Shown here: one piece after another, positions 19,530 to 28,983 of the stretch | Layout of the letters: each line of letters starts with the position of its first letter | How positions within the stretch are numbered: the stretch's first letter is position 1 | Source of the DNA: Desulfomonile sp963700305 | Lineage (GTDB): Bacteria > Desulfobacterota > Desulfomonilia > Desulfomonilales > Desulfomonilaceae | Assembly (NCBI GenBank): GCA_963700305.1 | Contig: CAVOXB010000009.1 | Span: 1-64,000 of the forward strand | DNA: 64,000 nt | Direction: 5' to 3' | The notes under the pieces: generated by a model | Seen by the model: the letters and a program-made list of their open reading frames with translations, nothing else | Databases searched by the model: none | Told to the model about the DNA's origin: nothing | Program-made: the position numbers and the translations under genes

Positions 19530-20949
19530 ATGACAAAATCGAACGGCAATGTCAAACCAATAGCCAATGTTCCAGACATCGAAGCGATTTTAAAAAATAT
19601 CCGTGGTCTCGGTTATGTCGCCAACGGCGGGATGGCCGGTATTAATATCAATTGCGCAGAGAGCGGGATTGTGTCCTTTTCCGGGAAGAACCGCCATGAA
19701 TTCAGTTTCATCTGTAGCAGACTCGGACTAGTAAGCATGGGGATAGTCTCCGAGGGCTACGATGCGCAGGTATTCATGCGCCCAGACTTAACGAAACCGC
19801 TTCCTAGAAACTACAAACCGGGCCCAGGAATAAGACTTGACCAGGTGACAGCCTGCGTCAACCCGTCCAGGCTGAGGCCGAACCACGAAGGCAGGTATCT
19901 TCCTCGCATCGAAGATTTGCCGATTCTCGATGACGCATCCCTTGCCAGGATTTGCGGCGAGGTGCCGCAGGGCGAGGAAGAAAAAGAGGAAATACACATT
20001 ATATCGGGCCGGGACTTGATGACTATGGACATCCCGAAGCCCGAATACGTGGTCAGTGGCATACTGCCTCAGGGGTATTGCCTCATGTCCGCCAAACAGA
20101 AGCAGGGAAAGAGCACAATCTCAAAGGCGCTCGCGTCACTCGGTTGCGTCGGGGACTCCTTCGCCAAGTCGATGTACCTTCAGCCGAAGCAGGGGCCGGT
20201 ATTTTATCTGAGCCTGGAAGAAAATCAGAGTATGGTCAAGCATTGCTTCTCAAAGCTCCTGCAAGGTCGGCCCATGCCGGATGACCTCGATTTTACTTCG
20301 AGTCACCCGACCAGCAAGAGCGCAATTGAGAAGATCGAGGATTGGATTTTGCAGAAAGAGCAGGCAGGGAAGCAGCCACGGCTTGTAGTGATTGACATAC
20401 TCCAACGGATCAGAAACGATCAGGGCAGGAACGAGTCGAGCTATGCTCACGACTATAAAACTGGCAAGCCCTTTCAAGAACTTGCGGGTAGGCATCCGGG
20501 CATCGCAATATTGATGCTGCATCATAACCGGAAATCCGAGAGCGACGATCCTTTTGACAGTCAGTCTGGTTTACGACAGGAAATTCCGGTGCTGCCGATA
20601 CACAGATCAATGTGAAGTCCAAAAAGGCCGAGAAATACTCGATCCTGCATATCATGGGCAGGTTGATTCCAGACAAGCAAGTGGTCCTGGTATTCGACGA
20701 GAAGCACCTGGACTACTCGTGGAGAGACCCCGAATGGTTTTTGATATCAGTGGAGCGCCGAGAGATACTGGAATACATAGAGAGAACCGGGACGACTTGT
20801 TCAGTCCGAACCAAATAGCAGTAGAACTCAAGAAAGAAACGGCGACCGTCCGAAAGCTGATGTCGCTCATGGCCGCAGACGGCCAAATTATTCGAGTAAA
20901 ATACGGCAAATACAAGGCGGCAGGTTTTTTTTCAGAAGAGGAAGTTTAA
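19530..20949 (+). pseudogene. RepA-like AAA_25 ATPase of element B, two frameshifts
   Basis: The start MTKSNGNVKPIANVPDIEAI at 19530 follows AAGGAG by 10 bases. The ATPase core lies at about residues 155-330: ILPQGYCLMSAKQKQGKSTI (a Walker A of the RepA type, QKQGKS), VFYLSLEENQSM, LVVIDILQRIRND (Walker B) and IAILMLHHNRK. A shift near 20565 leads to QINVKSKKAEKYSILHIMG, and a second near 20795 to a winged-helix end (SPNQIAVELKKETATVRKLM). Such hexameric helicases unwind plasmid-like origins. An iteron field follows directly (20976-21262). Confidence 0.75.
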
Positions 20950-20975
20950 AAAATCTCCTAAATATATCCCTCTAC

Positions 20976-21262
20976 GTTCACACTTCGGGTTATCGCAAGT
21001 AATTCCGGTAACTAAAGTGTGAACGGCCTAAACGCCCAAATTCACACTTCGGATTATCGATAGTAATTCCAATCACTAAAGTGTGAACGGTCCAAATTCA
21101 CACTTCGGGAAAGTGGCTGATACAGCTAAATTCACACTTATCTAATTGACTTCCCTAAGTGATTTAGCTAGTGTGAACGGTGTGAACGGGGCCCGTTCAC
21201 ACTTTTGCAAGCTTTAACTAATTGGAATATCACTTAAAAAGAAGAAGTGTGACAGTGTGAAC
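20976..21262. repeat. Iteron field: ten or more GTGTGAAC / GTTCACAC copies
   Basis: The core GTGTGAAC or its complement occurs at 20976, 21015, 21041, 21079, 21097, 21131, 21171, 21180, 21195 and 21253. The first four form two larger units in which TTCACACTTCGG-TTATCG and AAGTGTGAACGG face each other around AGTAATTCC. Such a field next to a RepA-type gene is the usual look of a plasmid replication origin or an autoregulatory region. Confidence 0.75.
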
Positions 21263-21691
21263 GTAGATATATATGGAGTCCTTTTATAAACCCATTATTT
21301 AACCATTGAGCTTCAAGACGCCTTTGCATTAGATGATATCCCAGCTTTTGATATGACAATCACGCTTTAGAATGCCTTTCAGGATACATCAGCGTCAGGT
21401 CGGCAACCTCTGCTCATGGGATGAGAAAATGGCCTCTGGTAATACTTGGTAATATCTGTTCTAAGCCAGAGCTACGAACTGAGCAGCAGCAACAAGACAA
21501 CCCTATCTGAATGACGTTTGCGGACTTCTTTGCCACTAGGCCCATGGTTGCTGGCTATCCGGTGGCATGCTGTTGCTTTTCCCGCTTGCCTGAGCTACAT
21601 CGAACCCTACGAGACGCAGCTATAAATCTGCACGCGAGATCCATTTCAATTTTCCTCTTGCTTAAGGCACGTAACAATCTAAAATGATAGG
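21263..21691. other. Intergenic region, nothing recognised
   Basis: This stretch of about 430 bases holds no supported gene, hairpin or repeat beyond the flanking iterons. The left end of the TnpB element should lie in it, but I cannot place it. Confidence 0.4.
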
Positions 21692-22913
21692 ATGCAGCAC
21701 AAGAAGACCTCGGTTGCCAAAGAGAATATTCTATCTCGGGCCTACAAGGTCGAGATTGAGCCAACGAAGGAGCAGGTAAACCTGTTTGGCAATATATTGG
21801 AGCGGCCAGATTTATTTGGAACCGAGCGCTGGATCTTGACCAGAAAGCATACGCGGAGACGGGTAAGCGGCTAAGTTGGGTTGAATTGAGTCGGCGATTT
21901 ACTCAGTGGAGAGCCGAAATTGATTGGTTGAAGGGCATCCCAAGGTCGATTGGTGACGTGGTTATTGAGGGTTTGGAGCAGTCCTACATAAAATTTTTCT
22001 TTAGATTGAAACAAAAGGCTGCGGGCAAGCTGCTACCAGACGAAAATGTCAAAGAGCCACAATTCAGAAAGAAGTTTAAAGGACGGAAGAATTTTACCAT
22101 TAAAGGCGGCAAAGCTAGTGTGATTAAAATCACAAATGACAGCGTTAGGCTTCAGACAGATAGGAGCGATAAAGCTTAAAGAAAAAGGCTACATACCCGG
22201 CCCAGAAGTCTTCAGACCATTAAGAGCCACGGTTTCTAACAGGGCCGACCACTGGTTTCTCAGCATCAACGGTGAACTGCAAGCTGCGAAACTGACCGCA
22301 CCCCGCGGACGGGCCAGTGCTTGGTGTTGACCTCGGCGTCGGCAAGCTGGCCGTAGTATCGGATGACACACGTTTCGACAACCCGAAGGCTCTGGGCCTA
22401 TACCAGAGGAAAAAGGCCAGGCTTCAACGAAAGCTGGCTAGACAGTGGGAGAAGAACGGCAAAAAGCCCACTAAAAATTGGGTGAAGACCAGAGCAAAGA
22501 TCGGCCAAGTTGATTACAAGATCGCCAACGTGAGGCAGGACGCAGCCAATAAGGCAAGTACAGCGATAATTCAGAAAGTGCCGAAAACGGTTGTTATCGA
22601 GAACCTGGACGTGAAACGAATGCTTCTCAAAGAAGAAGGAGAAACGAATCGCCGACGAGCTGCAAAGAATCGGGCCAGGGCCGATGCGGCTATGGGGGCG
22701 TTAAGCCGTCAGATAGAATACAAGGCCAAGTGGCATGGGATCGAGGTGGTCAGGGCGGATCGGTATTTCCCATCTTCTCAGATTTGCTCTGGCTGCGGCA
22801 TTAGAAGAGAACAAAAACTGCCGCTCAACGTAAGGGTTTTTCGATGCGATCATTGCGGGTTAGAGATCGATCGAGACTTGAATGCAGCGAGAAATTTAGC
22901 TAAAACTTGGTGA
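21692..22913 (+). pseudogene. tnpB: TnpB (RNA-guided nuclease of IS200/IS605-type element), frameshifted N-terminal half
   Basis: The C-terminal 198 codons (22317-22913) are intact and carry the RuvC residues: Asp in LGVDLGVGKLAVV, Glu in VVIENLDVKRM and Asp in DRDLNAARNLAKTW. A zinc ribbon (CSGCG, CDHCG) lies between the last two. The N-terminal half is spread over three frames (AYKVEIEPTKEQVNLFGNIL; FTQWRAEIDWLKGIPRS; RATVSNRADHWFLSIN). TnpB cuts DNA guided by an RNA made from the element's right end. No TnpA is adjacent; an IS200-type TnpA is present far away at 59959. Confidence 0.85.
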
Positions 22914-23033
22914 GAAGCAAAGCTGATTTTCAGCAAGTACCGCCGCTGCGGCGGGAGCTTAAGCCTATGGAGATGGGTCGGTAGACCTTCGATGAAGTAG
23001 GAACCTTGCGTAACCATTTGAGAAATCAAATGG
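22914..23033 (+). ncRNA. Candidate right-end guide RNA region of the TnpB element
   Basis: Directly after the tnpB stop lie a GC hairpin (22940-22954, CCGCC..GGCGG), a conserved-looking stretch (AAGCCTATGGAGATGGG) and a last hairpin at 23014-23033: an 8-bp perfect stem CCATTTGA / TCAAATGG with a GAAA loop. IS605-type elements end with such a hairpin, and their omega RNA covers this area. If so, the guide would be the sequence just past the hairpin, which here is the start of a CRISPR-like repeat. Confidence 0.5.
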
Positions 23034-23119
23034 GGGTTAGCCCACACGCGTGGGGAGCAGAGTATTTTACCCATTCGTCTTCCTCCAGCCGCGGGTTAGC
23101 CCACACGCGTGGGGAGCAG
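23034..23119 (+). CRISPR. Two-repeat, one-spacer CRISPR-like remnant
   Basis: The 27-base unit GGGTTAGCCCACACG...TGGGGAGCAG occurs at 23034-23060 and, unchanged, at 23093-23119. The 32-base spacer between them (AGTATTTTACC...CCAGCCGC) is unrelated. The inner palindrome (CCCACACGCGTGGGG) and the spacing resemble type I-E repeats, as does the repeat at 31818. No third repeat, leader or cas gene is visible. The first repeat abuts the terminal hairpin of the TnpB element. Confidence 0.6.
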
Positions 23120-23724
23120 AGACACACCGGTGCTGTATCCGCGCTGGAGCCCTCTATGGCCTCAATCAACGAACATAAAAATTCGATATATTTTCGGGAG
23201 TCCTCTGCATGATCGTTCCATCAAAATCTGGGATCGTATATGGTTGATTATAAGTAATCATACGGAGCCAGCACACAGAACGCGACCTCGGCGGGGGAAC
23301 ACTCTTTTCCGGCTAAGTCTGCGGGGACTCTTGAACACGTCCTATATGAAGACCACCGTTCAAGTCATACAGACTCCAGAGCCCTTTTCTTGAAGAAACT
23401 AACCAGACGGAATGATCCTGGTCTACATCGGACCGCATCTGCGTTCCAGAAGAAGACCACAGGAGCATCAGAGGAACATGACTGACTTTCCCCCGTAATC
23501 AATCCCAGAACATGGATAAACAGGCGTTGAACGCCGTATGGAGAGGATGATTGTCTTAATCGAGAATGTAATAAATCAGGGAAAACACAACGAACCTGCC
23601 TTTTGTGAGGCCCTTCATTCACGCCGCTGGAGCCCCAGAAACACAAATCCCCGGTCGGGTTGACCAAGGATCTGAGCCGTTTGCGCTTTCCCACCGCAGG
23701 GAACCTGCTGATGAGGATTTGAGA
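23120..23724. other. Intergenic region, nothing supported
   Basis: Open frames here lack starts and resemblance. GGCGGGGGAACAC near 23290 resembles the end of a type I-E repeat but has no partner. Confidence 0.35.
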
Positions 23725-24396
23725 TTATCGGTTGATAACACACTTGTCCACCGTTGCCGCTGGCATCACCACGCACTGCCCTTCACACATTTCGATAAAT
23801 GCCCTCGCCATATCGCAGAGCAATGCGCCCTGTTCTGGCAATGAGTTGATGGTGTGCCTGAAGCGGGCCTGCTCCGCATCCGTCAAACCGGTGGTGTCTC
23901 GTTTGGCTTCCTGCGCCTGAAGGCTCTCTTTTTGTTTGAACAGTTGACTGATAGCGGCGGCGTGCTTGCTGGCCGCAGGATTCAACGGTGCGCCTTGCTG
24001 CGCCGCTGTCAATTCATCGTTCAGGGTTGCCGTGTACAGATCGATCAACTGAGTGATCTTCTCCAGGTCGTTACAATCCCTAAACGCCTTCAGCGGTGGC
24101 AATTCAGGAGCTTCGGGCTCCGGTCGTGGGGGTGGTATCAGCAATGGGGCGATTCGAGATTTCAACTTGCTGACCATCTTCCGTAATGAATCCTCACTGG
24201 ACCCCTTCAAGATCCCTTTTTGCCGGAGCCACCGCGCGGCCTCATTGAGTGAGTGCCCGGCCCTCAGACGTTGATACAGTCCGAATAGGGCGTCATTTGG
24301 CATTTTTGAGAGGGCAAATCGCTTCCCGGAAGTGCTTGTAATAAGCTTCCGAAGCTGTTTTACCACGTCTTCTCGGCTTGATTTTCGTATTGCCAT
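23725..24396 (-). CDS. Hypothetical mobile-element protein
   Basis: A 223-residue intact protein. The first 80 residues (MAIRKSSREDVVKQLRKLIT; YQRLRAGHSLNEAARWLRQK) look like a DNA-binding helical region with an HTH-like segment. A proline-rich linker (PPPRPEPEAPELPP) follows, then a helical C-terminal part (QLIDLYTATLNDELTAAQQG; LFKQKESLQAQEAKR). It may be a phage terminase-small-subunit-like or regulatory protein, but I cannot name the family. The ribosome site TAGGAG lies 7 bases before the ATG, just after the terminator of the upstream gene. Confidence 0.6.
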   Translation of the reverse strand: MAIRKSSREDVVKQLRKLITSTSGKRFALSKMPNDALFGLYQRLRAGHSLNEAARWLRQKGILKGSSEDSLRKMVSKLKSRIAPLLIPPPRPEPEAPELPPLKAFRDCNDLEKITQLIDLYTATLNDELTAAQQGAPLNPAASKHAAAISQLFKQKESLQAQEAKRDTTGLTDAEQARFRHTINSLPEQGALLCDMARAFIEMCEGQCVVMPAATVDKCVINR

Positions 24397-24409
24397 GTGT
24401 ATCTCCTAC

Positions 24410-24434
24410 AAAAAAGCCCCGGTTACCCGAGGCT
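24410..24434 (-). terminator. Rho-independent terminator
   Basis: On the minus strand AGCCTCGG, a GTAA loop and CCGGGGCT are followed by TTTTTT. It lies 25 bases after the stop of the gene at 24459-25058. Confidence 0.8.
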
Positions 24435-24458
24435 CTTGTCAACGACCAGGCGGTCGGT

Positions 24459-25058
24459 CTATCGCATCGATGATCCGAACACGTCTGACAGACTATCCTG
24501 TTTGATCTTCCCGTGCCTCTGGGCGAATTCCTTTACACTCTGGGCGCCCATGCGGGCGGTTTCCAGGGCAGAGGCCAGCCGGTCAGGTATCGGCTCAGTT
24601 TGTGCTTTCCGGGCCCGTGGCCGAAAAAGTGTTCCTGCGAACCCACCGCCTGAGCCCTTAGATCGGAAGCCAGCGCCACCGCCTAAAACGCCTGCGAATA
24701 CCCCAGACCTGGGCGCCGGATTTTCTCTTTTCTGGGCCCTGGTGGGATGCAAGCGGGCCCGTGGCTCTGAAACTGGCGTTCCAGGAATAAAATTCCGATT
24801 AAATTCGTCTTTTTCCGCCTGGACAGCGAGGAGCCGGGTTAGGACGCTTCGGAGCATTTCCGTAATTTGGGACATATCGCTTGTAACATCGTGGCTGGTC
24901 GCAAGCTCACTTGCTGGGATCTTTTCAGGCGGAGTCCTGGGAACCACGTTGATTTTGTTGAGTGCGGTCTTCGTGGCCGTGTGGTCGATAGCCTTCTTGA
25001 TTCCAGCATTCCCTTTCTTGGAAAGCAGTTCATCCAATCTTTCTTGTGTGATTAACAT
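24459..25058 (-). CDS. Hypothetical protein with Gly/Arg-rich middle
   Basis: A 199-residue protein from the ATG at 25058, chosen because GGAGGACTCC precedes it; a longer frame to 25097 only adds the ribosome site itself. The N-terminus is charged and helical (MLITQERLDELLSKKGNAGI). The middle is rich in Pro, Gly and Arg (FAGVLGGGAGFRSKGSGGGF), probably disordered. The C-terminus is helical again. I do not recognise it. It has its own terminator and is followed by the gene at 23725 on the same strand. Confidence 0.55.
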   Translation of the reverse strand: MLITQERLDELLSKKGNAGIKKAIDHTATKTALNKINVVPRTPPEKIPASELATSHDVTSDMSQITEMLRSVLTRLLAVQAEKDEFNRNFIPGTPVSEPRARLHPTRAQKRENPAPRSGVFAGVLGGGAGFRSKGSGGGFAGTLFRPRARKAQTEPIPDRLASALETARMGAQSVKEFAQRHGKIKQDSLSDVFGSSMR

Positions 25059-25458
25059 TTTTTGGAGTCCTCCGTTCCGCAGTGGCGGATAAGACAATAT
25101 TGTGTGCTGATTATCCCATTACTTCGCGCTCATTGCAACGTGTTCACCAAATAATGAGCAACTATCTTTGGGACTGCATTATACCAATGGATCGTTTGAT
25201 GATTACATCATAGCTTAGAATACCTAGCTAATATTAGCTAATCGTGGTTGACTTCCTTGTGCTCTTTGCAGTATCATAGACGTGATATGAGCGAACAATG
25301 TTAGCAAAACGCGGAAAGAGCGCGTTTTACAGATCGGACATGCCCCCCAGAGGCCGGGGGGTCTGGAAATTAGGATTGCGGAGCCATAGCCCAGGGGTCA
25401 AAAAGCGTCTGCAATTTCAGAGTAAAAAGCGGGTATCGGGAACGAAAGGCTCTGAGCA
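25059..25458. other. Divergent intergenic region
   Basis: About 400 bases between the divergently oriented hypothetical gene and the serine recombinase. It includes a GC hairpin (CCCCCC-AGAGGCC-GGGGGG near 25342). The recombinase's own crossover site could lie here, but no clear dyad pair is seen. Confidence 0.35.
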
Positions 25459-26170
25459 ATGAAAAAAAAAGCCGTTGGTTATATTAGGGTCTCGACAGAG
25501 CAACAAGCCGATGAGGGCTATTCCCTCGAACACCAGGCCGAAAAGATCACTCAGTATGCAGAGCTTAACGATTTGGAGCTGGTTGACATCAAACAAGACG
25601 CTGGTATCAGCGGTAAGAGCATGAACGGAAGGCCCGGAATTGAGGCCGCTCTGGACATGATAACCGGCGGAAAAGTCCACCATTTGATCGTATACAAGCT
25701 CGACAGATTAGCCCGCTCGACTTTTGAAACGCTGGAAATAAGCCGCAAGTTGGAGAAAAAAGGGGGCCGCTCTGCACTCTGTATCAGAGAAAATCGACAC
25801 AGCCAGCTCACACGGTGAGTTTTTCTTCACACTACTAGCCGCACTGGCTCAGATGGAACGACGACAAATCAGCGAGCGGACAAAAGCCGGCCTTGCGGTG
25901 AGAAAACAACAAGGTCTGCGGGTATCCGCCCAGGCTCCTTACGGGTATTGTTTCAGAAAGACCGGCCAAATCATAGTGAACCCACACGAGAAGCGCATAC
26001 TCGAAGAAATGAAACGGCTCCGGGCCGAAGGGTTGACCCTCAAAGAGATAGACAAGGAACTCAAAAAACAAAAGATGCTCAATCGGAACGGTAAGCCCTT
26101 CGGATTTGTCACCATCGGAAGGCTACTCAAGAGGATGGAAAAGGACGATGAGAGGAAGGAACAGGAATGA
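25459..26170 (+). pseudogene. Serine recombinase (resolvase/invertase), one frameshift
   Basis: A roughly 236-codon gene. The N-terminal catalytic domain starts KKKAVGYIRVSTEQQADEGY, with the nucleophile Ser12, and continues GISGKSMNGRPGIEAALDMI and VYKLDRLARSTFETLE, all family signatures. A shift near 25765 is followed by GEFFFTLLAALAQMERRQIS, the E helix. A Recombinase-type region (APYGYCFRKTGQIIVNPHEK) and an HTH-like end follow. At this length it resembles a short recombinase rather than a large transposon recombinase. It may resolve dimers of element B or invert DNA. Confidence 0.8.
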
Positions 26171-26236
26171 TGAGAATCAATGAAGGGTATATGCGAACGG
26201 AAATCGGTGGCCTGGTTGCCACCAGGAGATGAGAAG

Positions 26237-26431
26237 ATGAGAGATCATATTTTTGAAGGCATTCTACAAGGTGAGATTCAGAGCAGACTCGACCGGCTCA
26301 CGGAGCAGGACCGGCAGGTATTCGACATTGAAGCCGCCAAAGAGGACGTGAGGAGAATCACGCTCAGGAGTGCCGTGGAGAGTCTAGCCTGGAACTATAT
26401 AAAACGTCATAGCAGGCGGAGATTGGATTAA
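26237..26431 (+). CDS. Small hypothetical protein
   Basis: A 64-residue protein (MRDHIFEGILQGEIQSRLDR, LTEQDRQVFDIEAAKEDV), helical and charged. The internal ATG is preferred because CCAGGAGATG lies just upstream. It is the first of three close genes on the plus strand. Confidence 0.5.
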   Translation: MRDHIFEGILQGEIQSRLDRLTEQDRQVFDIEAAKEDVRRITLRSAVESLAWNYIKRHSRRRLD

Positions 26432-26432
26432 C

Positions 26433-26738
26433 ATGAAGAAACGCCCTAAAACCAAAGTCAGATGGGACTTGATTACCGTGGAGAAAATGGTTGAAGCGAC
26501 AGGCAAGAAGACCCCGCAGAGGCTCAATCTTGCGACTGCCATGCTGGCCGAGTTTCGGAAACTCGATGATAGTTTTATTCTGGCAATGAGGAAACTGGCT
26601 CAAAAAGGGTTTTGGGCCCAGCGCATCGCAAGTGGCATCTTACTTTTCGAGGCCGGATTTACTACAGATCCGCTTTCCGGATTGCTTACCAGGCCAAAGA
26701 AGCTTGAAAGCTTTGAGGATATCGGGACGGATCACTGA
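26433..26738 (+). CDS. Small hypothetical protein
   Basis: A 101-residue protein (RWDLITVEKMVEATGKKTPQ; LAEFRKLDDSFILAMRKLAQ) that I do not recognise. It starts one base after the previous stop, and its stop overlaps the next ATG (TGATG), so the genes form an operon. Confidence 0.5.
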   Translation: MKKRPKTKVRWDLITVEKMVEATGKKTPQRLNLATAMLAEFRKLDDSFILAMRKLAQKGFWAQRIASGILLFEAGFTTDPLSGLLTRPKKLESFEDIGTDH

Positions 26739-27153
26739 TGCCGGTCAAGGCAAAAAGATCCGAAGACTACCCTTATGGGCACCAGACCCCAAACCGGACC
26801 TTTTCCGGCTCTGGATTGAGCGCTTATGCAATGTCGTTAAAAGGAAATCTTTCAGCTTGCCGCAGTAATGGGCACTGGCGGTCGCCCATAAGGCAGGCAT
26901 GACACCTTCAGAGGGGTGACGGCTCGCCAGAAGTAATCCTTCAAGGGCACTCCTGCAAAGAATTGCCGCAGGGGATGACCCGACTGATTACCTCACCAGA
27001 CTGAGGGCACTGGCTGATGACAGTGACGGCCACGACGACGAGACGTCCGCGAAATGCGCGAAGTTTGAGCTTACAGGGGACATCTACCTCCCCACAACAG
27101 AGCATCGCTCCGAATCGATTCTGCTAAGCCTGGAAACGAAACTCACAAAATGA
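26738..27153 (+). pseudogene. Frameshifted small gene
   Basis: It starts with the ATG overlapping the previous stop (MPVKAKRSEDYPYGHQTPNR). After one or more frame changes it continues SNPSRALLQRIAAGDDPTDY, LTRLRALADDSDGHDDETS and a clean end SESILLSLETKLTK. The end lies 13 bp before the next gene. The product is unknown. Confidence 0.4.
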
Positions 27154-27166
27154 AAGGAAAAATCAG

Positions 27167-27469
27167 ATGGGCCAGCAAGCTCTTTATGAGTGTGTCGAGT
27201 GTGGTTATGGAACCCTTGTGTCCGGCGGGAAAGATCAGGGGTTTGAGATCAGAACCTTAACGGTAGTATGTAAGACCTGCAAAGAACTTCACGATGTGGT
27301 GAGCCATAAGCCTATTTTCGATTCCGACGACCGACTTACGGGCTTCCGTAAGCTGAAAAAACTCCGATGCCCGGAGGGCCACGAGGTGACAGCATGGAAG
27401 CATGGCGACCCTTGCCCGAAGTGCGGAGCCAGCATGGAAATCACACTATACGGTCCACTGTACGATTGA
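27167..27469 (+). CDS. Zinc-ribbon protein
   Basis: A 100-residue protein with four metal-binding pairs: CVECG, CKTC, CPEGH and CPKCG. Cys-rich knuckles at both ends flank a central strand region (HKPIFDSDDRLTGFRKLKKL). The ribosome site GAAAGGAAAAA precedes the ATG. Such small ribbons often bind nucleic acid or RNA polymerase, but no precise role can be given. Confidence 0.65.
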   Translation: MGQQALYECVECGYGTLVSGGKDQGFEIRTLTVVCKTCKELHDVVSHKPIFDSDDRLTGFRKLKKLRCPEGHEVTAWKHGDPCPKCGASMEITLYGPLYD

Positions 27470-27746
27470 AATGGAGCCCATGACCGGGCACGGGTAACAT
27501 ATTAGGATTTCAATGAAATAGCCCACCCAGCCGACTTCGGATCTGATTTCCCAGCAAATAGCTGGAACCTGGACTGCAAAAAATTATGGGGTAAAATTCC
27601 TGGTTTTCAGGAACAATTTATGATTGAAAAAAAAGGGAAGCAATCCCACCCTACTTTGTTCATATATTTCTACAATCATGCCATAAATTAGCTTGCAAAA
27701 AGCACGCTGCTTAGTTTATAATGCTTTCAGACCAGAAATAGGGGGT
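27470..27746. other. AT-rich intergenic region
   Basis: About 280 bases, AT-rich with A and T runs, probably the promoter region of the XRE-type regulator. No repeat or gene is seen. Confidence 0.35.
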
Positions 27747-28025
27747 ATGATGCTCACTCCAAAACAACTTAAAAAGGCCAGACTTGCAAAGAAAATGACC
27801 GTCACTGAGTTGGCCAGGGCGTTGAAGATGACTGTTCCGTTCGTGTCTGATCTTGAAAAAGGCAACCGTAACCCGTCTCAGAAGACCCTGCTCTTACTAG
27901 GCAAGGTGCTGGATATTCCCATCTGCATCTGTCCGCATTGCAAGGGTGAGGGTGTGCTTATCAGGGAAATAAAGGCCCGCTTGCCGCTATACCCGAGAAA
28001 AGAGGAGGAAGAGAAAGAGGAATAA
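27747..28025 (+). CDS. XRE-family regulator with C-terminal zinc knuckle
   Basis: A 92-residue protein. The first 60 residues are a Cro/C1-type HTH (LTPKQLKKARLAKKMTVTEL, ARALKMTVPFVSDLEKGNRN, SQKTLLLLGKVLDI). CICPHCKGEG then forms a half zinc ribbon, followed by a very acidic tail. The paired ATGATG start follows GGGGG; the frame's further 5' extension (from 27693) is unlike the family. It is likely the master repressor of the genes downstream, including the excisionase and integrase. Confidence 0.75.
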   Translation: MMLTPKQLKKARLAKKMTVTELARALKMTVPFVSDLEKGNRNPSQKTLLLLGKVLDIPICICPHCKGEGVLIREIKARLPLYPRKEEEEKEE

Positions 28026-28088
28026 CCGGGCCCTGCCCGTTATCAAATGCGCATCAGCGCATAATCACATTGAGGAAGGAAAAAGAAC

Positions 28089-28178
28089 ATGACTGGAGAA
28101 AATTTGACTTTAGCAAACATCGAAGAAATCATTTCTGATGAACGAACTCATGAACTTGTTTCCCAGAAAAAGAGCTGA
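28089..28178 (+). CDS. 29-residue leader-like peptide
   Basis: MTGENLTLANIEEIISDE and a Lys-rich end. A good ribosome site (GAGGAAGGAAAAAG) precedes it. Its TGA overlaps the ATG of the next gene (TGATG), a classic coupled start. It may be a real small protein or just a translational leader. Confidence 0.45.
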   Translation: MTGENLTLANIEEIISDERTHELVSQKKS

Positions 28179-28498
28179 TGAACGAATATCTCAATGAAGG
28201 ATATTCTGAAGGCGAGCGCTGGGCAAAAACGGCGGCCTACGTGGAGCTTGAGTGCGCACGGACGTTCGAGACCCGGAATAAGGATGGTAATATCGAACGT
28301 GACGAGCTTGAGAACCATCAGCATCTCGGGGATTACTTCCGAGACGTCCTCAGTGATGATCCTGTCCTTAATTCCATAGTCGATGAGCGTTACTTCTCTG
28401 CGGTTGCCGACGAATGGTTGAAGGGCTGGTTCGAGGCTGTCTATACGTATGGCAGCTTTGTTGACAAAGCGATAGCAAAGGCAGAACGAGGCTGGTAA
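28178..28498 (+). CDS. Hypothetical acidic protein
   Basis: A 106-residue, acidic, aromatic-rich protein (NEYLNEGYSEGERWAKTAAY; SAVADEWLKGWFEAVYTYGS). It is not recognised. It is coupled to the preceding small frame and followed after 2 bases by the HTH gene, so it is in the integrase operon of element B. Confidence 0.5.
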   Translation: MNEYLNEGYSEGERWAKTAAYVELECARTFETRNKDGNIERDELENHQHLGDYFRDVLSDDPVLNSIVDERYFSAVADEWLKGWFEAVYTYGSFVDKAIAKAERGW

Positions 28499-28500
28499 GT

Positions 28501-28983
28501 ATGAAATTCTGTGATCGCTACTGCGACGCTGAAATTGCCGCCCGGTGCGGGGAGCGCTATGACTGTCAACTGGTCACGATTGACAGCGTTATGCAGGACG
28601 GCACGCCTCGCACCGATGTTGGATACATCAGGCGTAAGAAGAGGCCCGGTGAGCTTTCTATCATCAAGTTGGTTACACCGGGGGCCCTTGCCCGCCTCCT
28701 AGGGAAATCCCAGCGGTGGGTTTATGACCATGCTGAGGAGCTAGGGGCCGTCAAGGTGGGTAAGAGTTGGATATTCACGAAAGAGGGGGTTGCAAATGCC
28801 TTTCAGGCGAAAGGACAGCCAGAAATGGCGGGCCCAGGTAAAGTATCAGGGCCGCAAGTATCATCAGGACTTCCCAACGAAAAAAGAAGCCGTGGCCTGG
28901 GAAGCCGAAAAGCGCAAGGCACTAACGCAGGAAGCGGAGCAGACGCCAATGCAGACCGGCACGGCCTGCGTAGACTTCTTTGA
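28501..28983 (+). CDS. Excisionase-like HTH protein with Cys-rich N-terminus
   Basis: The N-terminal 25 residues carry Cys (KFCDRYCDAEIAARCGERYD). Residues about 58-100 (LVTPGALARLLGKSQRWVYD, HAEELGAVKVGKSWIFTKEG) form an excisionase-type HTH. The frame runs 194 bases into the integrase gene. Its last 55 residues are low complexity and are probably only the integrase sequence read out of frame, so the functional protein may be about 100 residues. It is likely the recombination directionality factor of element B. Confidence 0.6.
   Translation: MKFCDRYCDAEIAARCGERYDCQLVTIDSVMQDGTPRTDVGYIRRKKRPGELSIIKLVTPGALARLLGKSQRWVYDHAEELGAVKVGKSWIFTKEGVANAFQAKGQPEMAGPGKVSGPQVSSGLPNEKRSRGLGSRKAQGTNAGSGADANADRHGLRRLL

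Noticed and set aside
23282..23311. Third CRISPR repeat (GGCGGGGGAACAC)
   Set aside because: Only the end looks like a type I-E repeat; there is no dyad and no partner at a spacer distance.
24397..25092. 231-codon plus-strand frame
   Set aside because: Antisense to the gene at 24459-25058, which has a good ribosome site and its own terminator.
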